Source: Bordetella parapertussis
GTDB lineage: Bacteria > Pseudomonadota > Gammaproteobacteria > Burkholderiales > SG8-41
Length of the DNA stretch: 24,617 bases
Direction: 5' to 3'
Assembly: GCA_945863085.1 (NCBI GenBank)
Contig: CAMBCD010000004.1
Span: forward strand, 1 to 24,617
The position numbers and the translations under genes are program-made. Below are positions 15,325 to 22,465 of this stretch, in pieces; the first letter of the stretch is position 1; every line of letters begins with the position of its first letter. The notes under the pieces are model-generated. The model had not been told where the DNA came from. It saw only the letters and a list, made by a program, of their open reading frames with translations, and did no database searches.

Positions 15325-16485
15325 CTACAGAGTATGCGAACGGTCACCGCGGCGGAAGCCCGTCAACGGTGTGGTGATGCCGCGTCCCAGCGCAATGACC
15401 TTGAACAACTCGCCCATTTCCGCCGGCGACAGCAGTTGCTGCGCCTGTGCCGCCAGCGGCGCGTAACGCGCGGTGTCTGCCGCCGGTACTGCGGCGAGCA
15501 ATTCGGTGATGCCGCAGTTGATCAGGAACTGCGCCTGCCCGGTGTAACCCAGCAGATCCAGGCCCGCGTTTGCCCTTGCGACGGCGCTGAAGTCGACATG
15601 GGCAGTGATGTCCTGCAGGCCCGGCCAGAGGAAGGGGTCGGCGTGCGACTGGTGCCGGTAGTGGCACATCAGTGTGCCGCGGTTGCGCTGCGGATGAAAA
15701 AACTCATGCGCCGGGAAACCGTAATCAATGAACAGCAGCGCGCCGCGATGCAGGCCTTGCGCCAGGCTGCTGATCAATGCCGGCACTGCCAGGCTGATTT
15801 CGGTTTCGTAGTCGTCAGGCAGTACATGCGCTTGCGCGGCTGCGGCCAGTGTGGCGGGCGCGGGGCGGCAGGCCCAGGCAAATCCGTCGCTGTCGGCGGT
15901 GACACCGATTTCCTCGGTGCGTCCATGCAGGGCGCGCACGCGATGCACCGGCAGCGCGTCCAGCACTTCATTGCCGAGGACGACGGCGTGCAACTGATCC
16001 GGCAGCTGTTCCAGCCATGACACGCGGTCTGCGAACTGCGGCACCGTGGCTGCAAGATGCGCTTGCTGGCGCTGGCGCAGGTCGGCGCTGACTTCGAGGA
16101 TCAGGTAACGCTGCGGCAGGCGCTTGAGTACGGCGAGTTCAGCCAATAGTGTTGCTGCCAGTGCGCCGCTGCCGGCGCCGAGTTCGATGATGTCGGGAAC
16201 CTTCTGCGCCAGCAGTTCTGCCAGCTGCCGCGCCAGCGTGCGGCCGAACAGCGGCGACAGCTCGGGTGCCGTGATGAAATCGCCGGCTGCGCCGAGTTTG
16301 TGGCTGCCGGCGCTGTAATAACCGAGACCCGGCGCGTACAGCGCCAGCTCCATGTAGCGCGCAAAGCTGATCCAGCCGCCGCCAGCCTCGATTTCCCCGT
16401 GGATCAGCGTTTGCAGCCGGCGGCTCAGTTCCAGTGCGGCAGGGGGAGGCAGCGGCAGTGTCGGGTTCTTCGGCAATGAGGTCAC
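15325..16485 (-). CDS. SAM-dependent methyltransferase, MidA/NDUFAF7 family
   Basis: The product is a 386-residue protein of the NDUFAF7/MidA family. The mitochondrial member symmetrically dimethylates an arginine of a complex I subunit; the bacterial role is not established. The SAM-binding motif is IIELGAGSGALAATLLAEL. The family hallmarks are FARYMELALYAPGLGYYSAG near the N-terminus, FITAPELSPLFGRTLARQL, VVLGNEVLDALPVHR, and LLFIDYGFPAHEFFHPQRNRG. The start is taken at GTG 16485; there is no clear ribosome site and a TTG at 16477 is an alternative. It is divergent from the pteridine reductase gene, 64 bases away. The grouping with pteridine reductase and ttcA recurs in betaproteobacteria. 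Confidence 0.92.
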   Translation of the reverse strand: MTSLPKNPTLPLPPPAALELSRRLQTLIHGEIEAGGGWISFARYMELALYAPGLGYYSAGSHKLGAAGDFITAPELSPLFGRTLARQLAELLAQKVPDIIELGAGSGALAATLLAELAVLKRLPQRYLILEVSADLRQRQQAHLAATVPQFADRVSWLEQLPDQLHAVVLGNEVLDALPVHRVRALHGRTEEIGVTADSDGFAWACRPAPATLAAAAQAHVLPDDYETEISLAVPALISSLAQGLHRGALLFIDYGFPAHEFFHPQRNRGTLMCHYRHQSHADPFLWPGLQDITAHVDFSAVARANAGLDLLGYTGQAQFLINCGITELLAAVPAADTARYAPLAAQAQQLLSPAEMGELFKVIALGRGITTPLTGFRRGDRSHTL

Positions 16486-16504
16486 CGCGGGATATTACGA
16501 TAAA

Positions 16505-16519
16505 ATAAACAATGATTTA
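16505..16519 (+). promoter_or_regulatory. A+T-rich motif before the pteridine reductase gene
   Basis: ATAAACAATGATTTA lies in the 64-base divergent gap, 30 bases before the pteridine reductase start. It matches the slt-upstream motif at 11 of 15 positions. It could be part of a promoter for either direction. Confidence 0.3.
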
Positions 16520-16549
16520 CGACAGCTATCTGAAAACAGGCAACAGCCC

Positions 16550-17299
16550 ATGAGCAACGGTCTGGCCGGCAAAGCGGTGCTGGTGACCGGCGGCGCGCGG
16601 CGCGTTGGCGCGGCGATCTGCCGGCGCTTGCACGCGGCCGGCGCAAACGTGGTGGTCAATTATCATCATTCGGCGCAGGACGCGCAGGCGCTGTTCCATG
16701 AACTGAACAGCCTGCGCGCGGATTCGGCGGCGCTGGCGCGCGCCGATCTGCTGACGCCCGGCGCACCGTCGCAACTGGTCAAGGATGCGCTGGCGGCGTT
16801 CGGGCGGCTTGATGTGCTGGTCAACAATGCCTCGAGTTTTTATGCCACGCCCGGGGGCGGCATCGACGAGCAGGCCTGGGATGACCTGATCGGTACCAAT
16901 CTGAAAGCGCCGCTGTTCCTGTCGCAGGCGGCGGCACCGGAACTGCGCAAAACGCAGGGCTGCATTGTCAACATCATCGACATCCACGCCGAGCTGCCGA
17001 TGAAAAGCCATCTGGTCTACAACGCGGCCAAAGGCGGTTTGCTGGCGCTGACCCGGTCGCTGGCGCGCGAACTGGGTCCGCAGGTGCGGGTCAATGGGGT
17101 GTCGCCGGGAACAATCGTCTGGCCCGAGGATCCGGCGTGGCAGAATGACATTGAGCGCCAGCGCATCGTCAACCAGACCGTGCTGAAACGCAGCGGTGAG
17201 CCTGCCGATATTGCGCAGGCCGTGGAGTTTCTCGCCACCGCACCTTATGTCACCGGGCAGATCATTGCGGTGGATGGCGGCCGCAGCATAGTCGCCTGA
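16550..17299 (+). CDS. Pteridine reductase (PTR1/FolM-like short-chain dehydrogenase)
   Basis: This is a 249-residue classical-size SDR expected to reduce dihydropteridines or dihydrofolate with NADPH. The cofactor loop is TGGARRVG at 13-20, and the two arginines are typical of NADPH-dependent pteridine reductases. NNASSF follows. The catalytic set is D144, Y157 and K161 in IIDIHAE and YNAAK. An aspartate replaces the usual SDR serine. The D-to-Y spacing of 13 and Y-to-K spacing of 4 equal those of Leishmania PTR1 (D181, Y194, K198). The C-terminus ends VTGQIIAVDGG, the standard SDR closing strand. The gene lies 59 bases before ttcA. The A+T-rich motif at 16510-16519 lies in its leader. Confidence 0.92.
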   Translation: MSNGLAGKAVLVTGGARRVGAAICRRLHAAGANVVVNYHHSAQDAQALFHELNSLRADSAALARADLLTPGAPSQLVKDALAAFGRLDVLVNNASSFYATPGGGIDEQAWDDLIGTNLKAPLFLSQAAAPELRKTQGCIVNIIDIHAELPMKSHLVYNAAKGGLLALTRSLARELGPQVRVNGVSPGTIVWPEDPAWQNDIERQRIVNQTVLKRSGEPADIAQAVEFLATAPYVTGQIIAVDGGRSIVA

Positions 17300-17358
17300 A
17301 TTGTTGAACGACTGCAGCGTCGAACTACTGATGGATTGAACTACGGATCGGATTCACC

Positions 17359-18228
17359 ATGGATACACAAGTCATACACATCACGCCGCGCAGCAACAAG
17401 GAGCGCAAGGAGCACTACGAGTCGAACAAACTCGTCAAACGCCTGCGCCGCCAGGTCGGGCAGGCGATTGCCGATTTCGACATGATCCGTGACGGCGACA
17501 AGGTGATGGCCTGCCTGTCCGGGGGCAAGGACAGTTATGCGCTGCTCGACATCCTGCTGCATCTGCGCAGCCATGCCCCCATCCATTTCGACATCGTCGC
17601 CGTCAATCTTGACCAGAAGCAGCCGGGATTTCCCGAACATGTGCTGCCGGAATACCTGACGAAGCTGGGCGTGCCCTTTCATATCGAGAATCAGGATACC
17701 TACAGCATCGTCAAACGCGTGATCCCCGAAGGCAAGACCATGTGTTCGCTGTGTTCGCGGCTGCGTCGCGGCGTGCTGTATCGCGTGGCGCAGGAACTGG
17801 GAGCGACCAAAATCGCGCTGGGGCACCATCGGGGCGATATTCTCGAAACCTTTTTCCTCAATATGTTCTATGGCGGCAAACTGAAGACCATGCCGCCGAA
17901 GCTGGTGTCGGACGATGGCCGCAATGTGGTGATCCGGCCGCTGGCCTACTGCGAGGAGCGTGACCTGGAGGCGTATGCGGAAATGCGGCAGTTCCCGATC
18001 ATTCCCTGCACGCTGTGCGGTTCCCAGGAAAACCTCAAACGCAAGGAAATGAAGGGGATGCTGCTCGAATGGGAAAAGAGCCACCCGGGGCGCGTCGAAA
18101 CCATACTGACCAGCCTGCAGAATGTGCGGCCGTCGCACCTGCTCGACCGCAGCCTCTTCGATTTTGCCGCGGTGCGCGCCACCGGTGAGCCGGTGGCTGA
18201 CGGCGACACCGCCTTCGACGCCGATTAA
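17359..18228 (+). CDS. ttcA: tRNA 2-thiocytidine(32) synthetase TtcA
   Basis: TtcA thiolates cytidine 32 of certain tRNAs, using ATP and a [4Fe-4S] cluster. The 289-residue protein shows the PP-loop SGGKDS at 54-59. The cluster cysteines are C129 and C132 (CSLC) and, from the CTLC motif at 217-220, most likely C220, equivalent to C122, C125 and C213 of E. coli Ttc[22 protein letters not shown] is a family signature. The C-terminal tail after residue 270 is variable. A perfect nine-base-pair G+C-rich inverted repeat follows the stop at 18232-18256 and may end transcription between this gene and the convergent Bug receptor gene. Confidence 0.97.
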   Translation: MDTQVIHITPRSNKERKEHYESNKLVKRLRRQVGQAIADFDMIRDGDKVMACLSGGKDSYALLDILLHLRSHAPIHFDIVAVNLDQKQPGFPEHVLPEYLTKLGVPFHIENQDTYSIVKRVIPEGKTMCSLCSRLRRGVLYRVAQELGATKIALGHHRGDILETFFLNMFYGGKLKTMPPKLVSDDGRNVVIRPLAYCEERDLEAYAEMRQFPIIPCTLCGSQENLKRKEMKGMLLEWEKSHPGRVETILTSLQNVRPSHLLDRSLFDFAAVRATGEPVADGDTAFDAD

Positions 18229-18231
18229 AGC

Positions 18232-18256
18232 CCCGGGCGGACGTTGCCCGCCCGGG
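18232..18256. terminator. Possible terminator hairpin between ttcA and the Bug receptor gene
   Basis: CCCGGGCGG (18232-18240) and CCGCCCGGG (18248-18256) form a perfect nine-base-pair stem with a seven-base loop between two convergent genes. No U tract of four or more follows on the plus strand, and only CTTTAA follows on the minus strand. The terminator call is therefore tentative. Confidence 0.5.
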
Positions 18257-18264
18257 CGCGGGCG

Positions 18265-19242
18265 CTAAAAGTCGGCCTTGATGCCGTATTGCTTGACGGC
18301 CTTGCTCCAGCGCGCGATCTCGGCGCGCATGAATTTGTCGAACTCGGCCGGTGTGGTCGGCACCGGCTCGTAACCGCGCGTGCGCAGCATGTTGCCGGTT
18401 TCGCCCTTGAGTACCGTGGTCACCGCCTTGCTGAGCGTCGCAATGGCCTCTTTCGGCATCGCTATCGGGCCCATCAGGCCGTACCAGCCGCTGATTGCAA
18501 AACCCTTGTAGCCGGACTCGGACAGCGTCGGGATGTCCGGCAACTGGGGGGTGCGCTTGGCAGTCGTGACCGCCAGTCCGCGCAGCCTGCCGGCCTGGAT
18601 CTGCGGGATCGCCGCGCCGGGGCCGGAGAACAGCGTCTGCACTTCGCCGCCAACCGCGGCAGCAACTGACGGGCCCGACCCGCGGTAGGGAATGTGCGTG
18701 AGCTTGATCTTGGCGGTCTGGAAGAACGCCTCCTGGGCGAGGTGGGCGGTGACGTTGCCGGAACCGAAATTCATCGCGTTGGGTTTGCTTTGCGCGAGCT
18801 TGACGAACTCCGCCAGGTTCTTCGCCGGCAGACTCGGATGCACGGTCATGATGTACGGCTGCTCGATCAGCTGGCTGATGCCGGCGAAATCCCGGGACAC
18901 GTCGAAACTCAGTTTGGGCATCAATGCAGGCGCCACTGCAGTGGCGCCGATTTCGGCGATGACCAGGGTGTAGCCGTCGGGATTGGCGGTGGCCGCGATG
19001 GCCGTGCCCACGCTGCCCTGGGCGCCGCCGCGGTTGTCGATCAGGATCTGCTGGCCCAGCAGTCCGCTCAGCGCCGGCTGCATGGTGCGCGACACCAAGT
19101 CGGTGCCCCCGCCCGGCGGGAACGGCACGATCAGGCGGATCGACTTGCTGGGGTAGGCTGCCGATTGCGCAACAGCGGCCAGCGGCACGGCCATGATCAG
19201 TGCAGTGACAATGGCGCTTGGCAGGCGGGTGATATTTTGCAT
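18265..19242 (-). CDS. Bug-family tripartite tricarboxylate transporter substrate-binding protein (TctC-like)
   Basis: The product is a 325-residue periplasmic receptor with a signal peptide (ITRLPSAIVTALIMAVPLAA, cleavage near AVAQSA). It has the family signature SIRLIVPFPPGGGTDLVSR at about residue 33. Further Bug-type segments are ILIDNRGGAQGSVGT, HIPYRGSGPSVAAAVGGEV and GRLRGLAVTTAKRTPQLPDI. ATG 19242 was chosen because GAGGAG at 19251-19256 lies eight bases upstream; the longer open frame to 19305 has no such support. No tctA/tctB membrane genes are nearby, so this is an orphan receptor, as is common for the large Bug families of Burkholderiales. Its ligand, often a carboxylate, cannot be predicted here. 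Confidence 0.95.
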   Translation of the reverse strand: MQNITRLPSAIVTALIMAVPLAAVAQSAAYPSKSIRLIVPFPPGGGTDLVSRTMQPALSGLLGQQILIDNRGGAQGSVGTAIAATANPDGYTLVIAEIGATAVAPALMPKLSFDVSRDFAGISQLIEQPYIMTVHPSLPAKNLAEFVKLAQSKPNAMNFGSGNVTAHLAQEAFFQTAKIKLTHIPYRGSGPSVAAAVGGEVQTLFSGPGAAIPQIQAGRLRGLAVTTAKRTPQLPDIPTLSESGYKGFAISGWYGLMGPIAMPKEAIATLSKAVTTVLKGETGNMLRTRGYEPVPTTPAEFDKFMRAEIARWSKAVKQYGIKADF

Positions 19243-19376
19243 GGTTGTGGCTCCTCGCTTGGGTAATAAAGAAAGCTGTAACAAAAATGAAACAAAACCG
19301 GACAATATCAGTAAATCTTTAAAGGGTTTTAATGAATGCGTGTCTGCGCGGCCGGGACAATAAAATCATTTAAAAA

Positions 19377-19389
19377 CAATAAGTTATTG
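19377..19389. promoter_or_regulatory. Perfect 13-base palindrome, candidate operator
   Basis: CAATAAGTTATTG is a perfect inverted repeat with six-base arms around one central base. It lies 24 bases upstream of the predicted -35 box of the HTH-aminotransferase gene. The minus-strand reading AAAACCAATAACTTA matches the motif before slt (AAAATCAATAACTTA) at 14 of 15 positions. An operator role is inferred only. Confidence 0.4.
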
Positions 19390-19413
19390 GTTTTCATGAC
19401 TAGCAAGCCTGAC

Positions 19414-19442
19414 TTGTCAAATTAATTTTGCCATGATAGATT
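19414..19442 (+). promoter_or_regulatory. Predicted sigma-70 type promoter for the HTH-aminotransferase gene
   Basis: TTGTCA at 19414-19419 (five of six to TTGACA) is followed after 17 bases by TAGATT at 19437-19442 (four of six to TATAAT). TG-A directly before it forms an extended -10. The spacer holds a ten-base palindrome, AAATTAATTT, at 19419-19428. Transcription would start near 19449, about 40 bases before ATG 19490. Confidence 0.5.
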
Positions 19443-19489
19443 CCGGCTTCACAATTTGACTCCACCACGCATCAACTGGCTGAACACCC

Positions 19490-21013
19490 ATGAATTGCGC
19501 AGAACGCCTCGTCGAAATGTTCGGCAGCCAGGCCGAAGTGGCACGCCGTTTCCGGCTCGACCGCGCAGTCGTCAATCATTGGGTCAAATCCGGTTATGTG
19601 CCCGCGCGCTGGGCGATGGAAGTCGAGCAGGTTACCGGCGGGCAGGTTGCCGCCGTCGATGTGCTCAACGAAGCCACCACGCGCAAACCGCTGCGCTTGA
19701 AATCGCGGCCGGACGGAGAGAGTTTTTTCGCCAACGCCTTAGCAGGGAGTGAGTTCACCATGGAAAAGTTCGCGCCACCCAAACGCATCAACTCGTTTCA
19801 TCCGCCGCAACGCACGCTGATGGGCCCCGGCCCGACGGAAATCCATCCGCGCGTGCTGACCACGATGAGCCAGCCCGCCATCGGTTATCTCGACCCGGTG
19901 TTCGTCGAGATGATGGAAGAACTGAAGTCGCTGCTGCGTTATGCCTATCAGACCAAAAATCCGCTGACCTTCCCGATCTCGGGCCCGGGCTCGGTGGGCA
20001 TGGAATTCTGCTTCGTCAACATGGTGAAGCCGGGTGACAAGGTCATTGTCTGCCGCAACGGCGTGTTCGGCGGCCGCATGATCGAAAACGTCGAACGTTG
20101 CGGCGGCACGGCAATCGTGGTCGAGGACAACTGGGGCGAGCCGGTTGATCCGCAAAAACTCGAAGACGCGCTGAAGAAGAATCCCGATGTGCGCGTGGTT
20201 GCATTTGTACATGCCGAAACCTCAACCGGTGTCCTGTCCGATGCCAAAACGCTGGTGCAGATCGCGCACAAATACAATGCCCTGACCATCGTCGATGCCG
20301 TGACCTCGCTCGGCGGCTCTCCGGTGCTGGTCGACGAATGGGGCATAGACGCCGCCTACTCCGCGAGCCAGAAATGCCTGTCGTGCACGCCGGGCCTGTC
20401 GCCGGTGACGTTTTCGGAGCCGGTGGTCGAATTCGTCAAGGCACGCAAGGACAAGATCCATTCCTGGTTCATGGACATGAACCTGCTGCTCGGTTACTGG
20501 GGCGAGACCACGCGCACCTATCACCACACTGCGCCGACCAATTCGCTGTTCGCGCTGCACGAAGCGCTGCTGCTGATTCGCGAAGAAGGTCTGGAGAATG
20601 CCTGGGCACGCGTTGATCGTCATCACACCGCGCTGAAAGCCGGTCTCGAAGCGATGGGGCTGAAATTCCTGGTCAAAGAACAGTACCAGGCGCCACAGAT
20701 GAATGCGGTGCTTTGCCCGGAAGGCGTCAACGAAGCCGAAGTGCGCAAAACACTGCTTAGTGAATTCGGCCTCGAAATCGGCGCCGGCCTCGGCCCGCTT
20801 GCCGGCAAGATCTGGCGTTTCGGCCTGATGGGTTACTCCTGCCGTCCGGACAACGTGATGCTGTGCCTGTCGGCGCTGGGTTCGGTGCTGGAAGACATGG
20901 GGCATTCCGTTCACGTGGGCGATGCGGAAGCGGCGGCGCATGCGGCTTATGCGGCCATGCATGCGACTGCGGCGCAGGCCAAGAAGCGCAAGGCGCCGGC
21001 GAAAGCTGCTTAA
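19490..21013 (+). CDS. Cro/YdaS-like HTH domain fused in frame to class V (alanine-glyoxylate type) aminotransferase
   Basis: The open frame encodes 507 residues in two parts. Residues 1 to about 62 look like a Cro/YdaS-type helix-turn-helix: AERLVEMFGSQAEVARRF is the first helix pair and LDRAVVNHWVKSGYVPARWA is the recognition region. After a linker comes a complete fold-type I aminotransferase. Its ordinary N-terminus is at M91 (ATG 19760), with LMGPGPTEIHPRVL, FPISGPGSVGMEFC, VDAVTSLGGSPVLVDEWGID and the PLP lysine K295 in SASQKCLSCTPG. This family transaminates glyoxylate with alanine, serine or ureidoglycine; the amino donor is not decided here. A Lys/Ala-rich tail ends the protein. ATG 19490 has a poor ribosome site, whereas ATG 19760 has AGGGAG ten bases upstream. 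Both a fusion and a separate 417-residue enzyme may be made. Confidence 0.85.
   Translation: MNCAERLVEMFGSQAEVARRFRLDRAVVNHWVKSGYVPARWAMEVEQVTGGQVAAVDVLNEATTRKPLRLKSRPDGESFFANALAGSEFTMEKFAPPKRINSFHPPQRTLMGPGPTEIHPRVLTTMSQPAIGYLDPVFVEMMEELKSLLRYAYQTKNPLTFPISGPGSVGMEFCFVNMVKPGDKVIVCRNGVFGGRMIENVERCGGTAIVVEDNWGEPVDPQKLEDALKKNPDVRVVAFVHAETSTGVLSDAKTLVQIAHKYNALTIVDAVTSLGGSPVLVDEWGIDAAYSASQKCLSCTPGLSPVTFSEPVVEFVKARKDKIHSWFMDMNLLLGYWGETTRTYHHTAPTNSLFALHEALLLIREEGLENAWARVDRHHTALKAGLEAMGLKFLVKEQYQAPQMNAVLCPEGVNEAEVRKTLLSEFGLEIGAGLGPLAGKIWRFGLMGYSCRPDNVMLCLSALGSVLEDMGHSVHVGDAEAAAHAAYAAMHATAAQAKKRKAPAKAA
19744..19762 (+). promoter_or_regulatory. Internal ribosome binding site and alternative start for the aminotransferase
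   Basis: AGGGAG at 19744-19749 precedes ATG 19760-19762 by ten bases, in frame with the upstream HTH coding part. This ATG is where homologous stand-alone aminotransferases would begin. The site is stronger than anything before ATG 19490, so internal initiation is likely. Confidence 0.6.
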
Positions 21014-21031
21014 GTCGGGACTGCAGCCAAC

Positions 21032-21059
21032 AAAAAAGCCGCCTCAGGGCGGCTTTTTT
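21032..21059. terminator. Bidirectional intrinsic terminator
   Basis: GCCGCC and GGCGGC (21038-21043 and 21048-21053) form a six-base-pair stem with a TCAG loop. It is flanked by A6 at 21032-21037 and T6 at 21054-21059. The A and T tracts extend the stem and give a U tract in both directions, so it can end the aminotransferase gene (plus) and mgtE (minus). Confidence 0.9.
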
Positions 21060-21072
21060 CGTTGCATCATGT

Positions 21073-22299
21073 TCAAATCAGCAACGCAGCGAGCCCCAGC
21101 AGCAGCCCCATGCTGACCACATCGGTGGCCGTGGTAAGGAAAATGCTGGAGGCTGTGGCCGGATCAAAGCCGAAACGTTTCAGCGTCAACGGCACCATGG
21201 CGCCGCTGATGCCGCTGGCGATACAACTGCCGACCAGAGCGATCCAGACCACGAGACTGAGCAGCAGGGCGTCGGGATTGTGCTGGTAACTTGCGACGAT
21301 GAACATGCCGAGGGCAGCGACCAGGCCGGTGAAGGCGCCGTTCAGCGCGCCCAGCGAGGCTTCCTTGATGACCAGCGCGCGTTCCATGCCGGCCTTCAAT
21401 TCACCCAGCGTCATGCCGCGCAGCGTGACGGCCAGCGCCTGACAGCCGGTATTGCCGGATTGTCCGGCGAGCACCGGCAGGAACAGCGCGAGTATGACCA
21501 GGCGATCGACGGTGTCCTGGAATATAGCCACCACGGCCCCGGCGACGAAGGCGGTGGCGAGGTTGATCTGCAGCCAGGGATGGCGAAACTTGAAACTGCT
21601 TTTCAGCGGTGTCGCCAGCCGCTCTTCTTTCTCGACACCGACCATGCTGCCGACCTGCGCGGTGATTTCAAAAGCCTGTTCTTCGAACAGGGTCTGGCCG
21701 CGGATCAGCCCGAGCAGCACGCCCGTTTCATCGCAGACCGGGTACACCGGATAGTGGCGATCGAGCACCAGTTTCATGGCATCGGCCAGCGGCAGGCCGG
21801 GTGTCAGGGAAAATGCATTGCGCAGCATGATCGATTCCAGCGGCGCCTGTTCCTCGGCGAACAGCAGGTCGCGCATGGTAATGATGCCGAGCATTTTGCC
21901 GGTGTCATCCGTGACATAACCGTAGGTGATGAAGGCGTTGCGCACCAGCGGGCGCAATTGCTCGATGGTTTCGCGCACGGTGATCTGCGGGCGGAAGACC
22001 GCGCGCACCGGCGCCATCATGCGGCCGATGGTGCCTTGGGCGAATTGCTGGTTGGTGCGCCATTGCGCGATGATTTCCGGAGGCGCGACATGGACGATGC
22101 CGTCGACCAGCCCCCCCGGCAGTTCGGCCAGCACGTCCTGGGTCAGTGCCGGCGGCAGCTCCTGCAGTACTGCGGCAATGGTTGCCGCGGGATATTCGGC
22201 CAGCAAGGCCGCTGCCTCTTTCGGCGAACGCGCCTTGGCGGCTTGCGCCAGTTCGCGACTGTCCGGAATTGCCTCAGCCTGATTCTGGTTTTCCTGCAC
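21073..22299 (-). CDS. mgtE: Magnesium transporter MgtE
   Basis: MgtE is an inner-membrane Mg2+ channel gated by cytoplasmic Mg2+. The 408-residue protein has an N domain (about 1-100, helical repeats such as AAALLAEYPAATIAAVLQEL), two CBS domains (about 100-225, with MMAPVRAVFRP and DRHYPVYPVCDETGVLLGLI), and a five-helix membrane domain starting near INLATAFVAGAVVAIF. The pore signature LAGQSGNTGCQALAVTLRG is present. The Mg2+-binding aspartate is in FLTTATDVVSMG. The protein is shorter than the usual roughly 450 residues, mainly in the N domain. Translation starts at a GTG (22297-22299) with GGGAG seven bases upstream. A bidirectional terminator follows the stop. Confidence 0.95.
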   Translation of the reverse strand: MQENQNQAEAIPDSRELAQAAKARSPKEAAALLAEYPAATIAAVLQELPPALTQDVLAELPGGLVDGIVHVAPPEIIAQWRTNQQFAQGTIGRMMAPVRAVFRPQITVRETIEQLRPLVRNAFITYGYVTDDTGKMLGIITMRDLLFAEEQAPLESIMLRNAFSLTPGLPLADAMKLVLDRHYPVYPVCDETGVLLGLIRGQTLFEEQAFEITAQVGSMVGVEKEERLATPLKSSFKFRHPWLQINLATAFVAGAVVAIFQDTVDRLVILALFLPVLAGQSGNTGCQALAVTLRGMTLGELKAGMERALVIKEASLGALNGAFTGLVAALGMFIVASYQHNPDALLLSLVVWIALVGSCIASGISGAMVPLTLKRFGFDPATASSIFLTTATDVVSMGLLLGLAALLI

Positions 22300-22377
22300 G
22301 ATGTTCTCCCGTCGGCGATGGGCGCCAGTGCGCCACGTAGAGTATAGCGATGGAAAGCGGCGGGCAGGAAGGGATGA

Positions 22378-22465
22378 CGGCTATAAACCAAGCCGCGGCG
22401 GAAAGTGGGACGGCGGCAATAAACCAAGCCGCGGCAGAATCAGGAGGCGGCTATAACCCAAGCCG
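22378..22465. repeat. Three-copy mini-hairpin tandem repeat over the metF 3' end
   Basis: Three 18-base units begin at 22378, 22414 and 22448: CGGCTATAAACCAAGCCG, CGGCAATAAACCAAGCCG and CGGCTATAACCCAAGCCG. Their starts are 36 and 34 bases apart, and similarity continues beyond each unit (cggcggaaagtggg, cggcagaatcagg, ttgccagattgtgg). Each unit is a short hairpin with arms CGGCT/AGCCG around an eight-base loop. The third unit includes the last codons and the TAG stop of metF (minus strand). The array therefore looks like duplications of the metF end. Confidence 0.8.

Larger units (their letters stand above)
19243..19489. other. Divergent intergenic region, A+T-rich, longest gene-free stretch
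   Basis: This 247-base region separates the minus-strand Bug receptor gene from the plus-strand HTH-aminotransferase gene. It is far more A+T-rich than the surrounding coding sequence, most strongly at 19270-19320 and 19360-19430. It holds the Bug gene's ribosome site, a 13-base palindrome (19377-19389) and a plausible plus-strand promoter (19414-19442). No additional open reading frame or RNA gene is evident. Confidence 0.7.

Noticed and set aside
18265..19242. A complete tripartite tricarboxylate transport operon
   Set aside because: No tctA or tctB membrane genes occur on either side; only the receptor is present.
20863..22347. Long plus-strand open frame of 494 codons opposite mgtE and overlapping the aminotransferase end
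   Set aside because: It runs across a strong terminator and shadows mgtE. The translation is rich in Arg, Gln and His, as is typical of antisense frames.
22378..22465. Tandem repeat near metF considered as a CRISPR array
   Set aside because: There are only three units, each an imperfect 18-base hairpin. The intervening segments are similar to each other rather than unique spacers, one unit is coding, and no cas genes are present.
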